Shown: in pieces, positions 26,840-35,218 of the stretch
Layout: every line of letters starts with the position of its first letter
How positions within the stretch are numbered: position 1 is the stretch's first letter
Assembly: GCF_014042015.1 (NCBI RefSeq)
Contig: NZ_CP059493.1
Span: forward strand, 992,001 to 1,056,000
Length of the DNA stretch: 64,000 bases
Source of the DNA: Actinotalea sp. JY-7876
GTDB lineage: Bacteria; Actinomycetota; Actinomycetes; Actinomycetales; Cellulomonadaceae
Reading direction: 5' to 3'
Program-made: the position numbers and the translations under genes
Notes under the pieces: generated by a model
Seen by the model: the letters and a program-made list of their open reading frames with translations, nothing else
Databases searched by the model: none
What the model was told of the DNA's origin: nothing

Positions 26840-27325
26840 GTGACGGCCGGCCGGAGCAGCGCGGGGCTGCTGCTCTACCGCCACGGCGCCGACGGCCTCG
26901 AGGTCCTGCTCGGCCACATGGGCGGTCCCTTCTGGGCGCGCAAGGAGGCCGGTGCGTGGACCGTGCCGAAGGGCGAGCCGCTCGACGGCGAGGACCCGCG
27001 GGCCACGGCGCTGCGCGAGTTCACGGAGGAGCTCGGCGTGCCGCCGCCCACCTCGCCGCTGGAGGACGTCGACCTGGGCACCGTCACGCAGCGCGCGGGC
27101 AAGACCGTGCGCGCGTGGGCGCGGTTCGCCGACCTCGACCCCGAGCGGCTGGGCCCCGCTCGGAGCACCGTCGAGCTCGAGTGGCCACCGCGCTCGGGCC
27201 GGCGGGTCACCGTCCCCGAGCTCGACCGGGTGCGGTGGTGGCCGCTCGCGCAGGCGCGCGACGTCGTCGTCGCGGCGCAGGCGGAGCTGCTCGACCGCCT
27301 CGCCGCCGCCGCGCCGCGGGCGTGA
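26840..27325 (+). CDS. NUDIX hydrolase
   Basis: A 161-residue NUDIX protein with a complete box: Gly at GEPLDGE, then REFTEELGV, matching the GX5EX7REUXEEXGU pattern near residues 49-71. The start SSAGLLLYRHGADGLEVLLGHMGGPFWARKEAGAWTVPKGE is typical of a group of bacterial NUDIX enzymes annotated as NTP or diadenosine polyphosphate hydrolases; the substrate cannot be set from sequence. The GTG start follows the upstream coiled-coil gene by 4 bp, with weak purines (GAGCGC) only, so translation may depend on the upstream gene. It converges with the PP2C gene. Confidence 0.85.
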   Translation: MTAGRSSAGLLLYRHGADGLEVLLGHMGGPFWARKEAGAWTVPKGEPLDGEDPRATALREFTEELGVPPPTSPLEDVDLGTVTQRAGKTVRAWARFADLDPERLGPARSTVELEWPPRSGRRVTVPELDRVRWWPLAQARDVVVAAQAELLDRLAAAAPRA

Positions 27326-27358
27326 GGCTGGCGTGACGGTCGCCGGCGCGCCGGGCGC

Positions 27359-28165
27359 TCAGCCCAGGGCGCCCTGGAACCCCTGCGCGGGGTCGGCCGC
27401 CGCGCCGAGGTAGCGGGGCCGGTCCTCGGGTCCGGGTGTGCCGTCGCTGACGTCGCAGACGGCGACGCTGACGTTGTCGTGCGCGTCCGCCGCCACGGCG
27501 GCCTCGACCAGGGCGTCGCTCGCCTCCTCGGGACCGTCGGCGTCCGCGAGCCGACGCAGCAGCTGGGCCTCGGCGACGTAGTCCGTCAGGCCGTCGCTCG
27601 TCAGGAGCCAGCGGTCGCCCGGCCGGGCCTCGACGTGCATGAGGGACAGGCCGGCGGTGTCCTCGACGTCGCCGGAGAGCGAGCGCAGGATCACGTTGCG
27701 GTTGGGGTGGTGCTGGGCGTCGCGGGCGTCCACCAGGCCCTGGTCCACGAGCGCCTGCACCAGCGAGTCGTCGCGCGTCACGCGACGGCCTTCGCCGTCG
27801 CGCACGAGGTAGGCCCGCGAGTCGCCGATGTGGGCCACGCTCACCTCGTCGTGGGCGCAGAAGAGCCCGGTGAAGGTCGTGGCCATGCCGTTCAGCCGCG
27901 GCTCGCGGTCGGCTCGCAGCGCGAGGTCGGCGTTGGCCTGCGCGACCATCTCGCGCAGGTCCTCGAGCTCGAGCCGGGCGAGGTCCGTCGTCGCCAGCAT
28001 CGCCATGAGCCGGTGCGTGACCGTCCACGAGGCGACGTCCCCGCCCGCGTGGCCCCCGACCCCGTCGGCGACGAACGCGAAGCACGGGCCACACCCGACG
28101 GAGTCCTGGTTGTCCGCGCGGTGCGGTCCGGTGATCGAGCGTGCGGCCGTCACGAGCCTGACCAT
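27359..28165 (-). CDS. PP2C-family serine/threonine phosphatase
   Basis: A 268-residue soluble PP2C phosphatase. All metal-site motifs are present: RADNQDSVG near residue 17, FVADGVGGHAGGDVAS near 31, HIGDSRAYLV near 112, LLTSDGLTDYV near 190 and HDNVSVAVCD near 232. It resembles the PstP catalytic domain but lacks the membrane helix and extracellular part, and no serine/threonine kinase gene lies next to it, so it is not the cell-division pstP. GGGGGGATC precedes the ATG. It could act on the same class of phosphoproteins as the SpoIIE protein upstream, but that is only a suggestion. Confidence 0.88.
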   Translation of the reverse strand: MVRLVTAARSITGPHRADNQDSVGCGPCFAFVADGVGGHAGGDVASWTVTHRLMAMLATTDLARLELEDLREMVAQANADLALRADREPRLNGMATTFTGLFCAHDEVSVAHIGDSRAYLVRDGEGRRVTRDDSLVQALVDQGLVDARDAQHHPNRNVILRSLSGDVEDTAGLSLMHVEARPGDRWLLTSDGLTDYVAEAQLLRRLADADGPEEASDALVEAAVAADAHDNVSVAVCDVSDGTPGPEDRPRYLGAAADPAQGFQGALG

Positions 28166-28374
28166 GATCCCCCCGAAATCGTGGGCTGTTCCTGGCAGCC
28201 ATGATCGCCGACCCGTGGCGGACGCGCGAGGGCAGGGGCGGCGCGAGCGAGGACCGGACGGCCGCGGCGCGTCCGCTCAGGGCGGACGGCGAAACCGGGC
28301 AAACCGCTCGACCCGTGTCGGAGCCCGGAGCAACACTGGCCGGACGGGACCGCCCAGCCGACCGGGAGGCAGCC

Positions 28375-29874
28375 ATGACCGACGCGCCGACCGTCATGAG
28401 CGCGCGCGACCGCCGCGCCGTCGTGCTGCTGCTCGTCTCGACCTTCGTCGTGATCCTCAACGAGACGATCATGGGCGTCGCGCTGCCGCACCTCATGCGG
28501 GACCTCGACATCACGGCGGGCACCGCCCAGTGGGTCACCGCCGCCTTCCTGCTGACGATGGCCGTGGTCATCCCCGTCACCGGCTTCGTGATCCAGCGCG
28601 TGACGACGCGCCAGGCGTTCCTCGCCGCGATGGGCCTGTTCAGCCTGGGCACCCTGGTGTGCGCCCTGGCGCCCGGCTTCGGCGTCCTCCTCCTGGGGCG
28701 CGTCGTCCAGGCGAGCGGGACGGCGATCATGCTGCCGCTGCTCATGACCACGGTGATGACCGTGACGCCCTCGGCCTCGCGCGGCCGGACGATGGGCAAC
28801 ATCAGCGTGGTCATCTCGGTCGCGCCCGCGCTCGGCCCGACGATCTCCGGGCTCGTCCTGACGGTCCTGGACTGGCGATGGCTGTTCGGGCTGGTGCTGC
28901 CGATCGCCCTTGGTGCGCTGGCGCTCGGGGCCGCGCTGCTGCAGAACCTCACCGAGCCGCGCCAGGCGCGCGTCGACCTCGCCTCCGTGCTGCTGTCCGC
29001 CGTCGGCTTCGGCGGGATCGTCTACGGCCTGAGCCGGTTCGGCGAGGCCGCGGGCGACAGCGGAGCCCTCCTGGCCGCCTGGGCGCCCGTCGTCGTGGGC
29101 GCCGCGGCGCTGTCGCTGTTCGTGGCCCGCCAGGTCTGGCTCCAGCGCAGCGACGCCGCGCTGCTCGACCTGCGCACGTTCCGCTCCGGCACGTTCTCGG
29201 TCGCCGTCGGGCTCATGGCGATCAGCATGATGTCGCTCTTCGGCACGATCATCCTGCTGCCCATCTACGCGCAGGACGTCCTCGGCCTGCAGGCCCTGCA
29301 GACGGGCCTGCTCCTGCTCCCCGGCGGGCTGCTCATGGGCCTTCTCGCGCCGCTCGTCGGGCGGCTGTACGACAGGGTCGGGGCGCGGCGGCTCCTCGTG
29401 CCCGGGACCCTCGTGGTGAGCGCGGCGGCGTGGGGGTTCGCCACGCTCGGCGAGGGGAGCGCACCGTGGCGGCTCACCGCGGCGCACGTCCTGCTGAGCG
29501 GCGGCCTGGCCTTCATGTTCACGCCGCTGTCCACCGCGTCCCTCGGGTCGCTGCGGCCCCGGCTCTACGCGCACGGTAGCGCCGTGGTGGGCACGGTCCA
29601 GCAGGTCGCCGGCGCGGCCGGCACGGCCCTGTTCGTCACCGTCATGACCGCGCACGGGGCGGTCCTGGCGGCCCGGGGGGCGGACGTCGTGGCCGCCACC
29701 GCGGGCGGCGTGCACGCCGCGTTCCTCGTCGGTGGCGTCCTGACGCTGCTGGCCGTGCCCGCGGCCTTCGCCCTCCGCACGCCCGCGGGCCCGCCCGCGA
29801 GCGGGAACGAGGAGGGCGGCGCGCCCGTTGACCAGGACGACGCCGTCGGCCCGGTGCCGTCGGTGGCGCACTGA
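28375..29874 (+). CDS. DHA2-family (EmrB/QacA-like) MFS efflux transporter
   Basis: A 499-residue, 14-helix drug/proton antiporter. It begins with a hydrophobic first helix VVLLLVSTFVVILNETIMGVALPHLMRDLDI, the typical DHA2 motif D1 region, and has the antiporter motif C-like run NISVVISVAPALGPTISG near residue 142. The helices continue to about residue 470, followed by a short hydrophilic tail. GGGAGG precedes the ATG. An ABC exporter gene starts 13 bp after its stop on the same strand, suggesting an efflux operon. The 209 bp upstream hold a CGTCCGC/GCGGACG inverted repeat at 28270-28287 of unknown role. Confidence 0.88.
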   Translation: MTDAPTVMSARDRRAVVLLLVSTFVVILNETIMGVALPHLMRDLDITAGTAQWVTAAFLLTMAVVIPVTGFVIQRVTTRQAFLAAMGLFSLGTLVCALAPGFGVLLLGRVVQASGTAIMLPLLMTTVMTVTPSASRGRTMGNISVVISVAPALGPTISGLVLTVLDWRWLFGLVLPIALGALALGAALLQNLTEPRQARVDLASVLLSAVGFGGIVYGLSRFGEAAGDSGALLAAWAPVVVGAAALSLFVARQVWLQRSDAALLDLRTFRSGTFSVAVGLMAISMMSLFGTIILLPIYAQDVLGLQALQTGLLLLPGGLLMGLLAPLVGRLYDRVGARRLLVPGTLVVSAAAWGFATLGEGSAPWRLTAAHVLLSGGLAFMFTPLSTASLGSLRPRLYAHGSAVVGTVQQVAGAAGTALFVTVMTAHGAVLAARGADVVAATAGGVHAAFLVGGVLTLLAVPAAFALRTPAGPPASGNEEGGAPVDQDDAVGPVPSVAH

Positions 29875-29887
29875 CCACGGAGGGCAC

Positions 29888-31747
29888 ATGGGCGAGCCGG
29901 ACACGCCGGAGGCGGGCACGCGGGAGCCGGGCACGCGGGAGGCGGGCACGGTCGCCAGCGGGGACGCGGCGACGCAGGAGGCGGCACGCGTCCCGTTGCG
30001 CTGGGAGAACCTGCGGCTGCTGTGGGACTTCGTGCGGCCGCACCGCGCCGTGGTCGCGGTCGGCATCGTGCTCGGCCTGGGGGCCACCGCGGCCGCGCTC
30101 GCGATGCCGCTCGCGGTCAAACGCGTCCTGGACACGGTGGGCACGTCGGGGTCGGTGACCGGCCCTGTCGCCCTCCTCATCGGGCTCGTGCTGCTGGGCA
30201 TGCTCACGGGAGTCGCGCAGTGGGTGCTCCTGGGACGGCTCGCGGAGCACATCGTGCTGGACGCGCGGACGTCGCTCGTGCAGCGGTTCCTGCGCGGACG
30301 GCTCGGGGACGTGCAGCGACGGTCCCCGGGTGAGCTCGTCACGCGCGTCACGTCGGACACGCTCCTGCTGCGCGAGGCGGCCTCCTCCAGCGCCGTGCAG
30401 CTGGTCAACGGCACCGTCTCGCTCGTCGGCACGGTCGTGCTCATGGCCGTGCTCGACCTCCAGCTGCTGCTGACGACGCTCGTGGCGATCGTCGTGGTCG
30501 GGCTGCTCATGGCCGTCCTGCTGCCGCGCATCGGCGAGGCGCAGCGCGAGGCGCAGCGCGCGGTCGGCGAGCTCGGGTCCTCGCTCGAGGGGAGCCTGCG
30601 CGCGCTGCGGACCGTGAAGGCGAGCCGCGCCGAGGAGCGACAGGTGGACGCGGTGGTGGCCCGCGCGCGGGAGTCGGCCCGGCACAGCATCCGCGCGGTG
30701 TGGGTCTCGGCGGGTGCGTGGACGATCGCGGGCGGCGGAATCCAGCTCGCGATCATCGCGATCCTCGGGATCGGCGCCTGGCGGGTCGACCAGGGGGCGC
30801 TCGCGGTCTCGACCCTCGTCGCCTTCCTGCTCTACGCGTTCAACATCGTCGACCCGATCACGACGCTCACGCAGACCTTCACGCAGCTCCAGTCCGGGGT
30901 GGCGGCGGCGGCGCGGATCCGGGAGACGCAGGACGTCCCGGTCGAGGACGTCCACGCTGGGCGCACGCTCGCGTACGTGCGCGCCGACACGGCGCCGGAC
31001 GCCCCGGTCCTCGAGCTGCGCGGCGTGCGCCTGACGTACGAGGGCGCCCGAGCGCCCGCGGTCGACGGGCTCGACCTCGTCGTCCCGCGGCGGGGCCACG
31101 TCGCGCTGGTCGGCCCGTCCGGGGCGGGCAAGACGTCGACGTTCTCGCTCGTGCTCCGGTTCGTCGAGCCCGACGAGGGCACGCTGCTCCTCGACGGCGT
31201 GCCGTTCGACGAGCTCAGCATCGACACCGTCCGCGAGCGCCTGGGCTACGTGGAGCAGGAGACCCCGCTCGTCTCGGGCACCGTGCGGGACAACGTGCTG
31301 TTCCGTCACCCGGGGGCGAGCGAGGCGGAGCTCTGGGCGGCCCTCGAGGCGGTGCGCCTGGACGCGACGGTCCGCGCCCTGCCGCAGGGCCTCGACACCC
31401 CGCTGACCGCCACCAGCCTGTCGGGGGGCGAGCGCCAGCGCGTCGCCCTCGCACGGGCCGTCGTGCGTGAGCCCGAGGTGCTGCTGCTCGACGAGGCGAC
31501 CGCCCAGCTCGACGGGCTGACCGAGGCAGCGATCCAGGACGTCATCGCGCGCGTGGCGGCCCACGGCGCGGTCGTGACGATCGCCCACCGGCTCTCCACC
31601 GTCGTCGACGCCGACCGCATCGTCCTCATGGACCACGGTCGGGTGCGCGCGACCGGCACCCACGCCGAGCTCCTGGCCTCCGACGACATGTACGCGGAGC
31701 TCGTGGCCGCGTTGCGGATCTCGACCGAGTCGGCGCCCACGCCCTGA
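29888..31747 (+). CDS. ABC exporter half-transporter (permease-ATPase fusion)
   Basis: A 619-residue type IV ABC exporter. A disordered N-terminus with a repeated Thr-Arg-Glu-Pro/Ala-Gly pattern is followed by six membrane helices (about residues 45-320) and a nucleotide-binding domain with Walker A GPSGAGKT near 413, Q-loop YVEQETPLVSGTVRDNVLF, signature LSGGERQR near 516, Walker B VLLLDEAT and H-loop TIAHRLSTV. It must form a homodimer or pair with a subunit encoded elsewhere. It follows the DHA2 efflux gene by 13 bp, and a lipid or drug substrate is likely. It converges on the two-component system genes. Confidence 0.9.
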   Translation: MGEPDTPEAGTREPGTREAGTVASGDAATQEAARVPLRWENLRLLWDFVRPHRAVVAVGIVLGLGATAAALAMPLAVKRVLDTVGTSGSVTGPVALLIGLVLLGMLTGVAQWVLLGRLAEHIVLDARTSLVQRFLRGRLGDVQRRSPGELVTRVTSDTLLLREAASSSAVQLVNGTVSLVGTVVLMAVLDLQLLLTTLVAIVVVGLLMAVLLPRIGEAQREAQRAVGELGSSLEGSLRALRTVKASRAEERQVDAVVARARESARHSIRAVWVSAGAWTIAGGGIQLAIIAILGIGAWRVDQGALAVSTLVAFLLYAFNIVDPITTLTQTFTQLQSGVAAAARIRETQDVPVEDVHAGRTLAYVRADTAPDAPVLELRGVRLTYEGARAPAVDGLDLVVPRRGHVALVGPSGAGKTSTFSLVLRFVEPDEGTLLLDGVPFDELSIDTVRERLGYVEQETPLVSGTVRDNVLFRHPGASEAELWAALEAVRLDATVRALPQGLDTPLTATSLSGGERQRVALARAVVREPEVLLLDEATAQLDGLTEAAIQDVIARVAAHGAVVTIAHRLSTVVDADRIVLMDHGRVRATGTHAELLASDDMYAELVAALRISTESAPTP

Positions 31748-31760
31748 GCCCGGCGGCCGG

Positions 31761-33209
31761 TCAGGGCGCCGGGAGCGTGAGCACGGCCCGCAGGCCGCCT
31801 GCCGCGGCCTCGCCCAGGACGACGTCCCCGCCGTGGTCGCGCGCGACCTCGCGCGCGATCGGCAGCCCGAGCCCGCTGCCACCCGCGTCCCGCTCGCGCG
31901 CGGCCGCGAGGCGCACGAAGCGCTCGAACACCCGCTCGCGCGCCTCCTGCGGCACGCCCGGCCCGTCGTCGTCGACCACGACCTCGCCGGCCGCGACGGT
32001 GACCGTCACCTGCGACGCCGCGTGGCGCAGCGCGTTGTCGAGGAGGTTGCGCACCACGCGCGCGACGGCTGGCCCGTCGCCGAGGGCCCGGCCCTCGCCC
32101 TCGACGACCACCTCGACCCGGTCCGCGTCCCGCGCCGCCGCGCGGGCCACCGCGAGGCCGTCCGCCACCGCGCCGCGCAGGTCGACGACGCCCCGGGCGG
32201 GGCTCGTCGAGCCGACCCGGGCGAGGAGCAGGAGGTCGTCGACCAGGTGCTGCAGCCGCAGGACCTCTCCCGCGAGCTCGTCGGCGAGCTCGCCCGGAGC
32301 GTAGGACCCCGGGTGCTCGCGCGCGACGTCGACGGCCGCGCGCAGCGCGGCGATCGGCGACCTGAGCTCGTGCGCCGCGTCGGCGACGAACGTCCGCTGG
32401 CGCGCGGCGGCGCCCTCCAGCCGGTCGAGCATGTCGTTGAGCGTCCGCGCGAGCGCACCGATCTCGTCGTCCGCCCGCACGACCGGCAGGGACCCGGGGC
32501 CGCCGGTGCGCGCGACCTGCTCGGCGGCGCGGCGCAGCGCCTCGACCGGTGCCAGGACCCGGCCCAGCACCACCCAGATGACGCCCCCGAGCAGCAGCGT
32601 GAGGAGCGGGACGACCCCGCCCAGCGCGACGGCGAGCGCGCGCAGGAGGCCCTGCACCTCGGCCAGCGGCACGCTGACCACCACGCTCACGGGCGCGCCG
32701 CCCAGCTCGGCGGGCACGACGGCGACGCGCGCGGCCGCGTCGTACGCGCTCGCATCGGTCACCACGACGCGCACGCCGGCGCCGACGTCCTCGGCGGCGT
32801 CGCCCTCCGCGTCGCCCTCCGCGCCGGAGCGAGCCGACGCGGCGCGCAGGCGGTCCAGCTCGTCGCGCGGCAGGACCGGCAGCGTTCGGCTGGCGGTGGA
32901 CGACGTGGCCACCACGCGCCCCTCGGCGTCGAGGACCTGCGCGATCTCGCCCGGCTCGGCGACCGGCAGGGGGTCGGGCAGGCGGTCGTCGGCGACGAGG
33001 ACCAGGAGCGTCGCGGCGCGCGCGCGGACCGCCGCGTCGAGCTCGGCGACGCGCTCGCGCGACAGCACGGTCGTCAGCAGGACGGCGCCGACGACGAGGG
33101 TCACGCACAGCAGGCCGGACGTCAGCAGCGTCAGGCGCAGCCGCAGCGACAGGCCGCGCCGCTGCCCGCGGGGGGCGGGCGCGCCCACCCCGGGAGGGCC
33201 GGGGCTCAC
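31761..33209 (-). CDS. sensor histidine kinase
   Basis: A 482-residue membrane sensor. Helix 1 (about residues 22-45, TLLTSGLLCVTLVVGAVLLTTV) and helix 2 (about 190-215) bracket an extracellular domain with an Ala/Glu/Asp-rich insert (SGAEGDAEGDAAED). A HAMP linker follows, then the phosphoacceptor FVADAAHELRSPIAALR near 268, N-box NLLDNALRHA, G1 VDDDGPGVP and G2 GSGLGLPIA. The GTG start overlaps the response-regulator stop as GTGA at 33206-33209, so the pair is translationally coupled. The stimulus is unknown; neighbours suggest cell-envelope stress. Confidence 0.92.
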   Translation of the reverse strand: MSPGPPGVGAPAPRGQRRGLSLRLRLTLLTSGLLCVTLVVGAVLLTTVLSRERVAELDAAVRARAATLLVLVADDRLPDPLPVAEPGEIAQVLDAEGRVVATSSTASRTLPVLPRDELDRLRAASARSGAEGDAEGDAAEDVGAGVRVVVTDASAYDAAARVAVVPAELGGAPVSVVVSVPLAEVQGLLRALAVALGGVVPLLTLLLGGVIWVVLGRVLAPVEALRRAAEQVARTGGPGSLPVVRADDEIGALARTLNDMLDRLEGAAARQRTFVADAAHELRSPIAALRAAVDVAREHPGSYAPGELADELAGEVLRLQHLVDDLLLLARVGSTSPARGVVDLRGAVADGLAVARAAARDADRVEVVVEGEGRALGDGPAVARVVRNLLDNALRHAASQVTVTVAAGEVVVDDDGPGVPQEARERVFERFVRLAAARERDAGGSGLGLPIAREVARDHGGDVVLGEAAAGGLRAVLTLPAP

Positions 33210-33859
33210 CCGGCGACCCGGTAGCCCGCGCCCCGCACGGTCGTCACCGCCGACCGGCCGAGCTTGCGCCGCAGGTAGCCCACGTAGACCTCGACGACGT
33301 TGAGGTCCTCGCCCGAGCCGTCCCAGACGTGGTCGCGCAGCTCGACCTTGCCGACGACGCGGTCGGCGTGGCGCATCAGGTACTCGAGCAGGGCCAGCTC
33401 CCTGGTGGTGAGCGCGACCGGCCGGCCCGCGAGCGTCACCGTGCGGGCGGCGGGGTCGAGCTCCAGGCGGCCCGCCGTCAGCACCGCGGGACGGGCGCCG
33501 GCCGGGCGGCGCACGAGGGCGCGCAGCCGAGCGACCAGCACGACGAAGGAGAACGGCTTGGTGAGGTAGTCGTCGGCGCCGACGTCCAGGCCGTCGGCGA
33601 CGTCGTGCTCGCCGTCCTTGGCCGACAGCATGAGGACGGGTGTCCAGACGCCGAGCCCGCGCAGCGCCGTCACGACGTCGTAGCCGTTGCGCCGCGGCAG
33701 CATGACGTCCAGGACGATCGCGTCGTACTCGGTGCCGGACGCGAGCTCCAGCCCGGCGTCGCCGTCGTGCGCGACGTCGACCGCGAAGCCCTCCGCCTCG
33801 AGGCCGCGGCGCACGGCACGCGTGAGCGCGACCTCGTCGTCGACCACCAGCACGCGCAT
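33206..33859 (-). CDS. OmpR-family response regulator
   Basis: A 217-residue regulator. The receiver domain has the acidic pair VVDDE, the phosphoacceptor Asp in IVLDVMLPRRNGYD near residue 51, a Ser-type switch in LMLSAKD and Lys in LTKPFSF. The winged-helix effector contains LTTRELALLEYLMRHADRVVGKVELRDHVW and ends TTVRGAGYRVAG. It is divergent from a LolA-like/ABC transporter operon across 81 bp that hold two CTCAG half-sites 11 bp apart, the spacing expected for an OmpR-type dimer bound to direct repeats. Confidence 0.93.
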   Translation of the reverse strand: MRVLVVDDEVALTRAVRRGLEAEGFAVDVAHDGDAGLELASGTEYDAIVLDVMLPRRNGYDVVTALRGLGVWTPVLMLSAKDGEHDVADGLDVGADDYLTKPFSFVVLVARLRALVRRPAGARPAVLTAGRLELDPAARTVTLAGRPVALTTRELALLEYLMRHADRVVGKVELRDHVWDGSGEDLNVVEVYVGYLRRKLGRSAVTTVRGAGYRVAG

Positions 33860-33899
33860 GGGGGCAGCATGCCACCGGCCCCGGGGCCCGGGGCCGGCG

Positions 33900-33918
33900 C
33901 TCTCAGCGTCCTCTCAGG
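33900..33918 (+). promoter_or_regulatory. 19-bp direct-repeat element (CTCAG, 11-bp period), candidate response-regulator box A
   Basis: CTCTCAG occurs at 33900-33906 and again at 33911-33917, exactly one helical turn apart, in the divergent region between the response regulator and the LolA-like gene. It matches the element at 42385-42403 in 15 of 19 positions. Confidence 0.55.
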
Positions 33919-33940
33919 CCGCGGGGCGCACGATGGTCAC

Positions 33941-35218
33941 ATGAGCCAGCCGACCGTTCCCGCACCCGACGTCGCCGACACCCCCCGCAGCGCCCGGCGC
34001 CGCTGGGCCGTCCCGGCCGTGGTCGCCGCCGGCGCCGCCCTCGCCTTCGCCGCGCCGCCCCTGCTCGCGTCCGCGGGCGAGGAGGGCCTGCCCGAGGTCA
34101 CCGCCGAGGAGCTCCTGGCAGCGGTCGCCTCGGCCGAGCCGCAGGCGCTGTCCGGCACCGTGGTCTACACCGCGCGCCTGGGGCTGCCGGAGATCCCGTT
34201 CGCCGAGGCGGGCGGCGCGGACCCGATCGCGCTGCTGGGCGGCAGCTCGACGCTGCGGGTGTGGACCGACGGCGACGACCGCTCGCGCGTCGCCCTGCTC
34301 GGTGCGACGTCGGAGTACTCGGTCGTCCGTGACGGACCCGAGGCGTGGACCTACTCGAGCGAGGACGACGAGGTCGTGCACTACGGCCTCAGCGAGGCGG
34401 ACGCAGCCCGCTACGAGGCCCTGGCGCAGCAGGTCGAGGCGGGACCGTCGCCCGAGGTCGCCGGCGACCTCCCGACGCCGCAGGAGGCGGCGGCCCAGGT
34501 GCTCGCGTACGCCGAGGAGTCCTCGACGGTGTCGGTCGACGGCACCACGACGATCGCCGGCCGCGGCGCCTACCAGCTGGTCGTGACGCCGCGCACGCAG
34601 GACACGCTCGTCGCCCGCGTGGTCGTCGGCGTGGACGCCGAGACGTCCACGCCGCTGCGCGTGCAGGCGTGGAGCACCCAGGACGACGCGGCCCCGGCCC
34701 TCGAGGTCGGCTTCACCGACCTCGACCTCGGCGCGCCGGACGACGCCGTGCTCGCGTTCTCGCCGCCCGCGGGGGCCCAGCAGCGCGACGTCGTCGTGCC
34801 GCTGCCGGTGCCGGACGAGGCGGCCCTGCCCGGTGCCGACGCGCCGGAGCACGCGGACGTGGCGACGGAGCACCCGGACGTGACCGTGCACGGCAGCGGC
34901 TGGGCGAGCGTGGCCGAGGTCGCCGGCGTCGACGTCGCGTCGCTCGTGGCGGGCGACCCCGCCGCGCTCGCGACGCTGCCCGAGGGGGAGCGCACGATCG
35001 GCTCGCCGGAGGCGCAGGAGCTGCTCCAGGAGTTCGAGCCCGGCGACGGCTCGGGCGGCGGCTTCGAGCTCGACCCCCAGGCGCTCTACGACCAGCTCAC
35101 GACCGAGGTGCCCGAGGGGCGGCTGCTGTCCTCGGCGCTGCTGAGCGTGCTCGTCACCCACGACGGCCGCGTGCTCGTCGGCGCGGTCCCGGCCGACACC
35201 CTGCGCGCCCTCGCCTGA
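33941..35218 (+). CDS. LolA-like / DUF2092-type exported protein
   Basis: A 425-residue extracytoplasmic protein. A signal-anchor RRWAVPAVVAAGAALAFAAPPLLASAGEE occupies about residues 20-48. The rest resembles the open beta-barrel of LolA-type lipid carriers: PEVTAEELLAAVASAEPQALSGTVVYTARLGLPEI, then VWTDGDDRSRVALLGATSEYSVVRDG and the strand-rich half with GRGAYQLVVTPRT. A role as lipoprotein or lipid carrier in a Gram-positive is not proven. It is the first gene of a three-gene operon with the ABC genes (its stop overlaps the next start as TGATG) and is divergent from the two-component system that may control it. Confidence 0.8.
   Translation: MSQPTVPAPDVADTPRSARRRWAVPAVVAAGAALAFAAPPLLASAGEEGLPEVTAEELLAAVASAEPQALSGTVVYTARLGLPEIPFAEAGGADPIALLGGSSTLRVWTDGDDRSRVALLGATSEYSVVRDGPEAWTYSSEDDEVVHYGLSEADAARYEALAQQVEAGPSPEVAGDLPTPQEAAAQVLAYAEESSTVSVDGTTTIAGRGAYQLVVTPRTQDTLVARVVVGVDAETSTPLRVQAWSTQDDAAPALEVGFTDLDLGAPDDAVLAFSPPAGAQQRDVVVPLPVPDEAALPGADAPEHADVATEHPDVTVHGSGWASVAEVAGVDVASLVAGDPAALATLPEGERTIGSPEAQELLQEFEPGDGSGGGFELDPQALYDQLTTEVPEGRLLSSALLSVLVTHDGRVLVGAVPADTLRALA

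Noticed and set aside
28270-28287. Riboswitch or attenuator upstream of the DHA2 efflux gene
   Set aside because: Only a single 7-bp stem is visible, with no further conserved structure or leader peptide.
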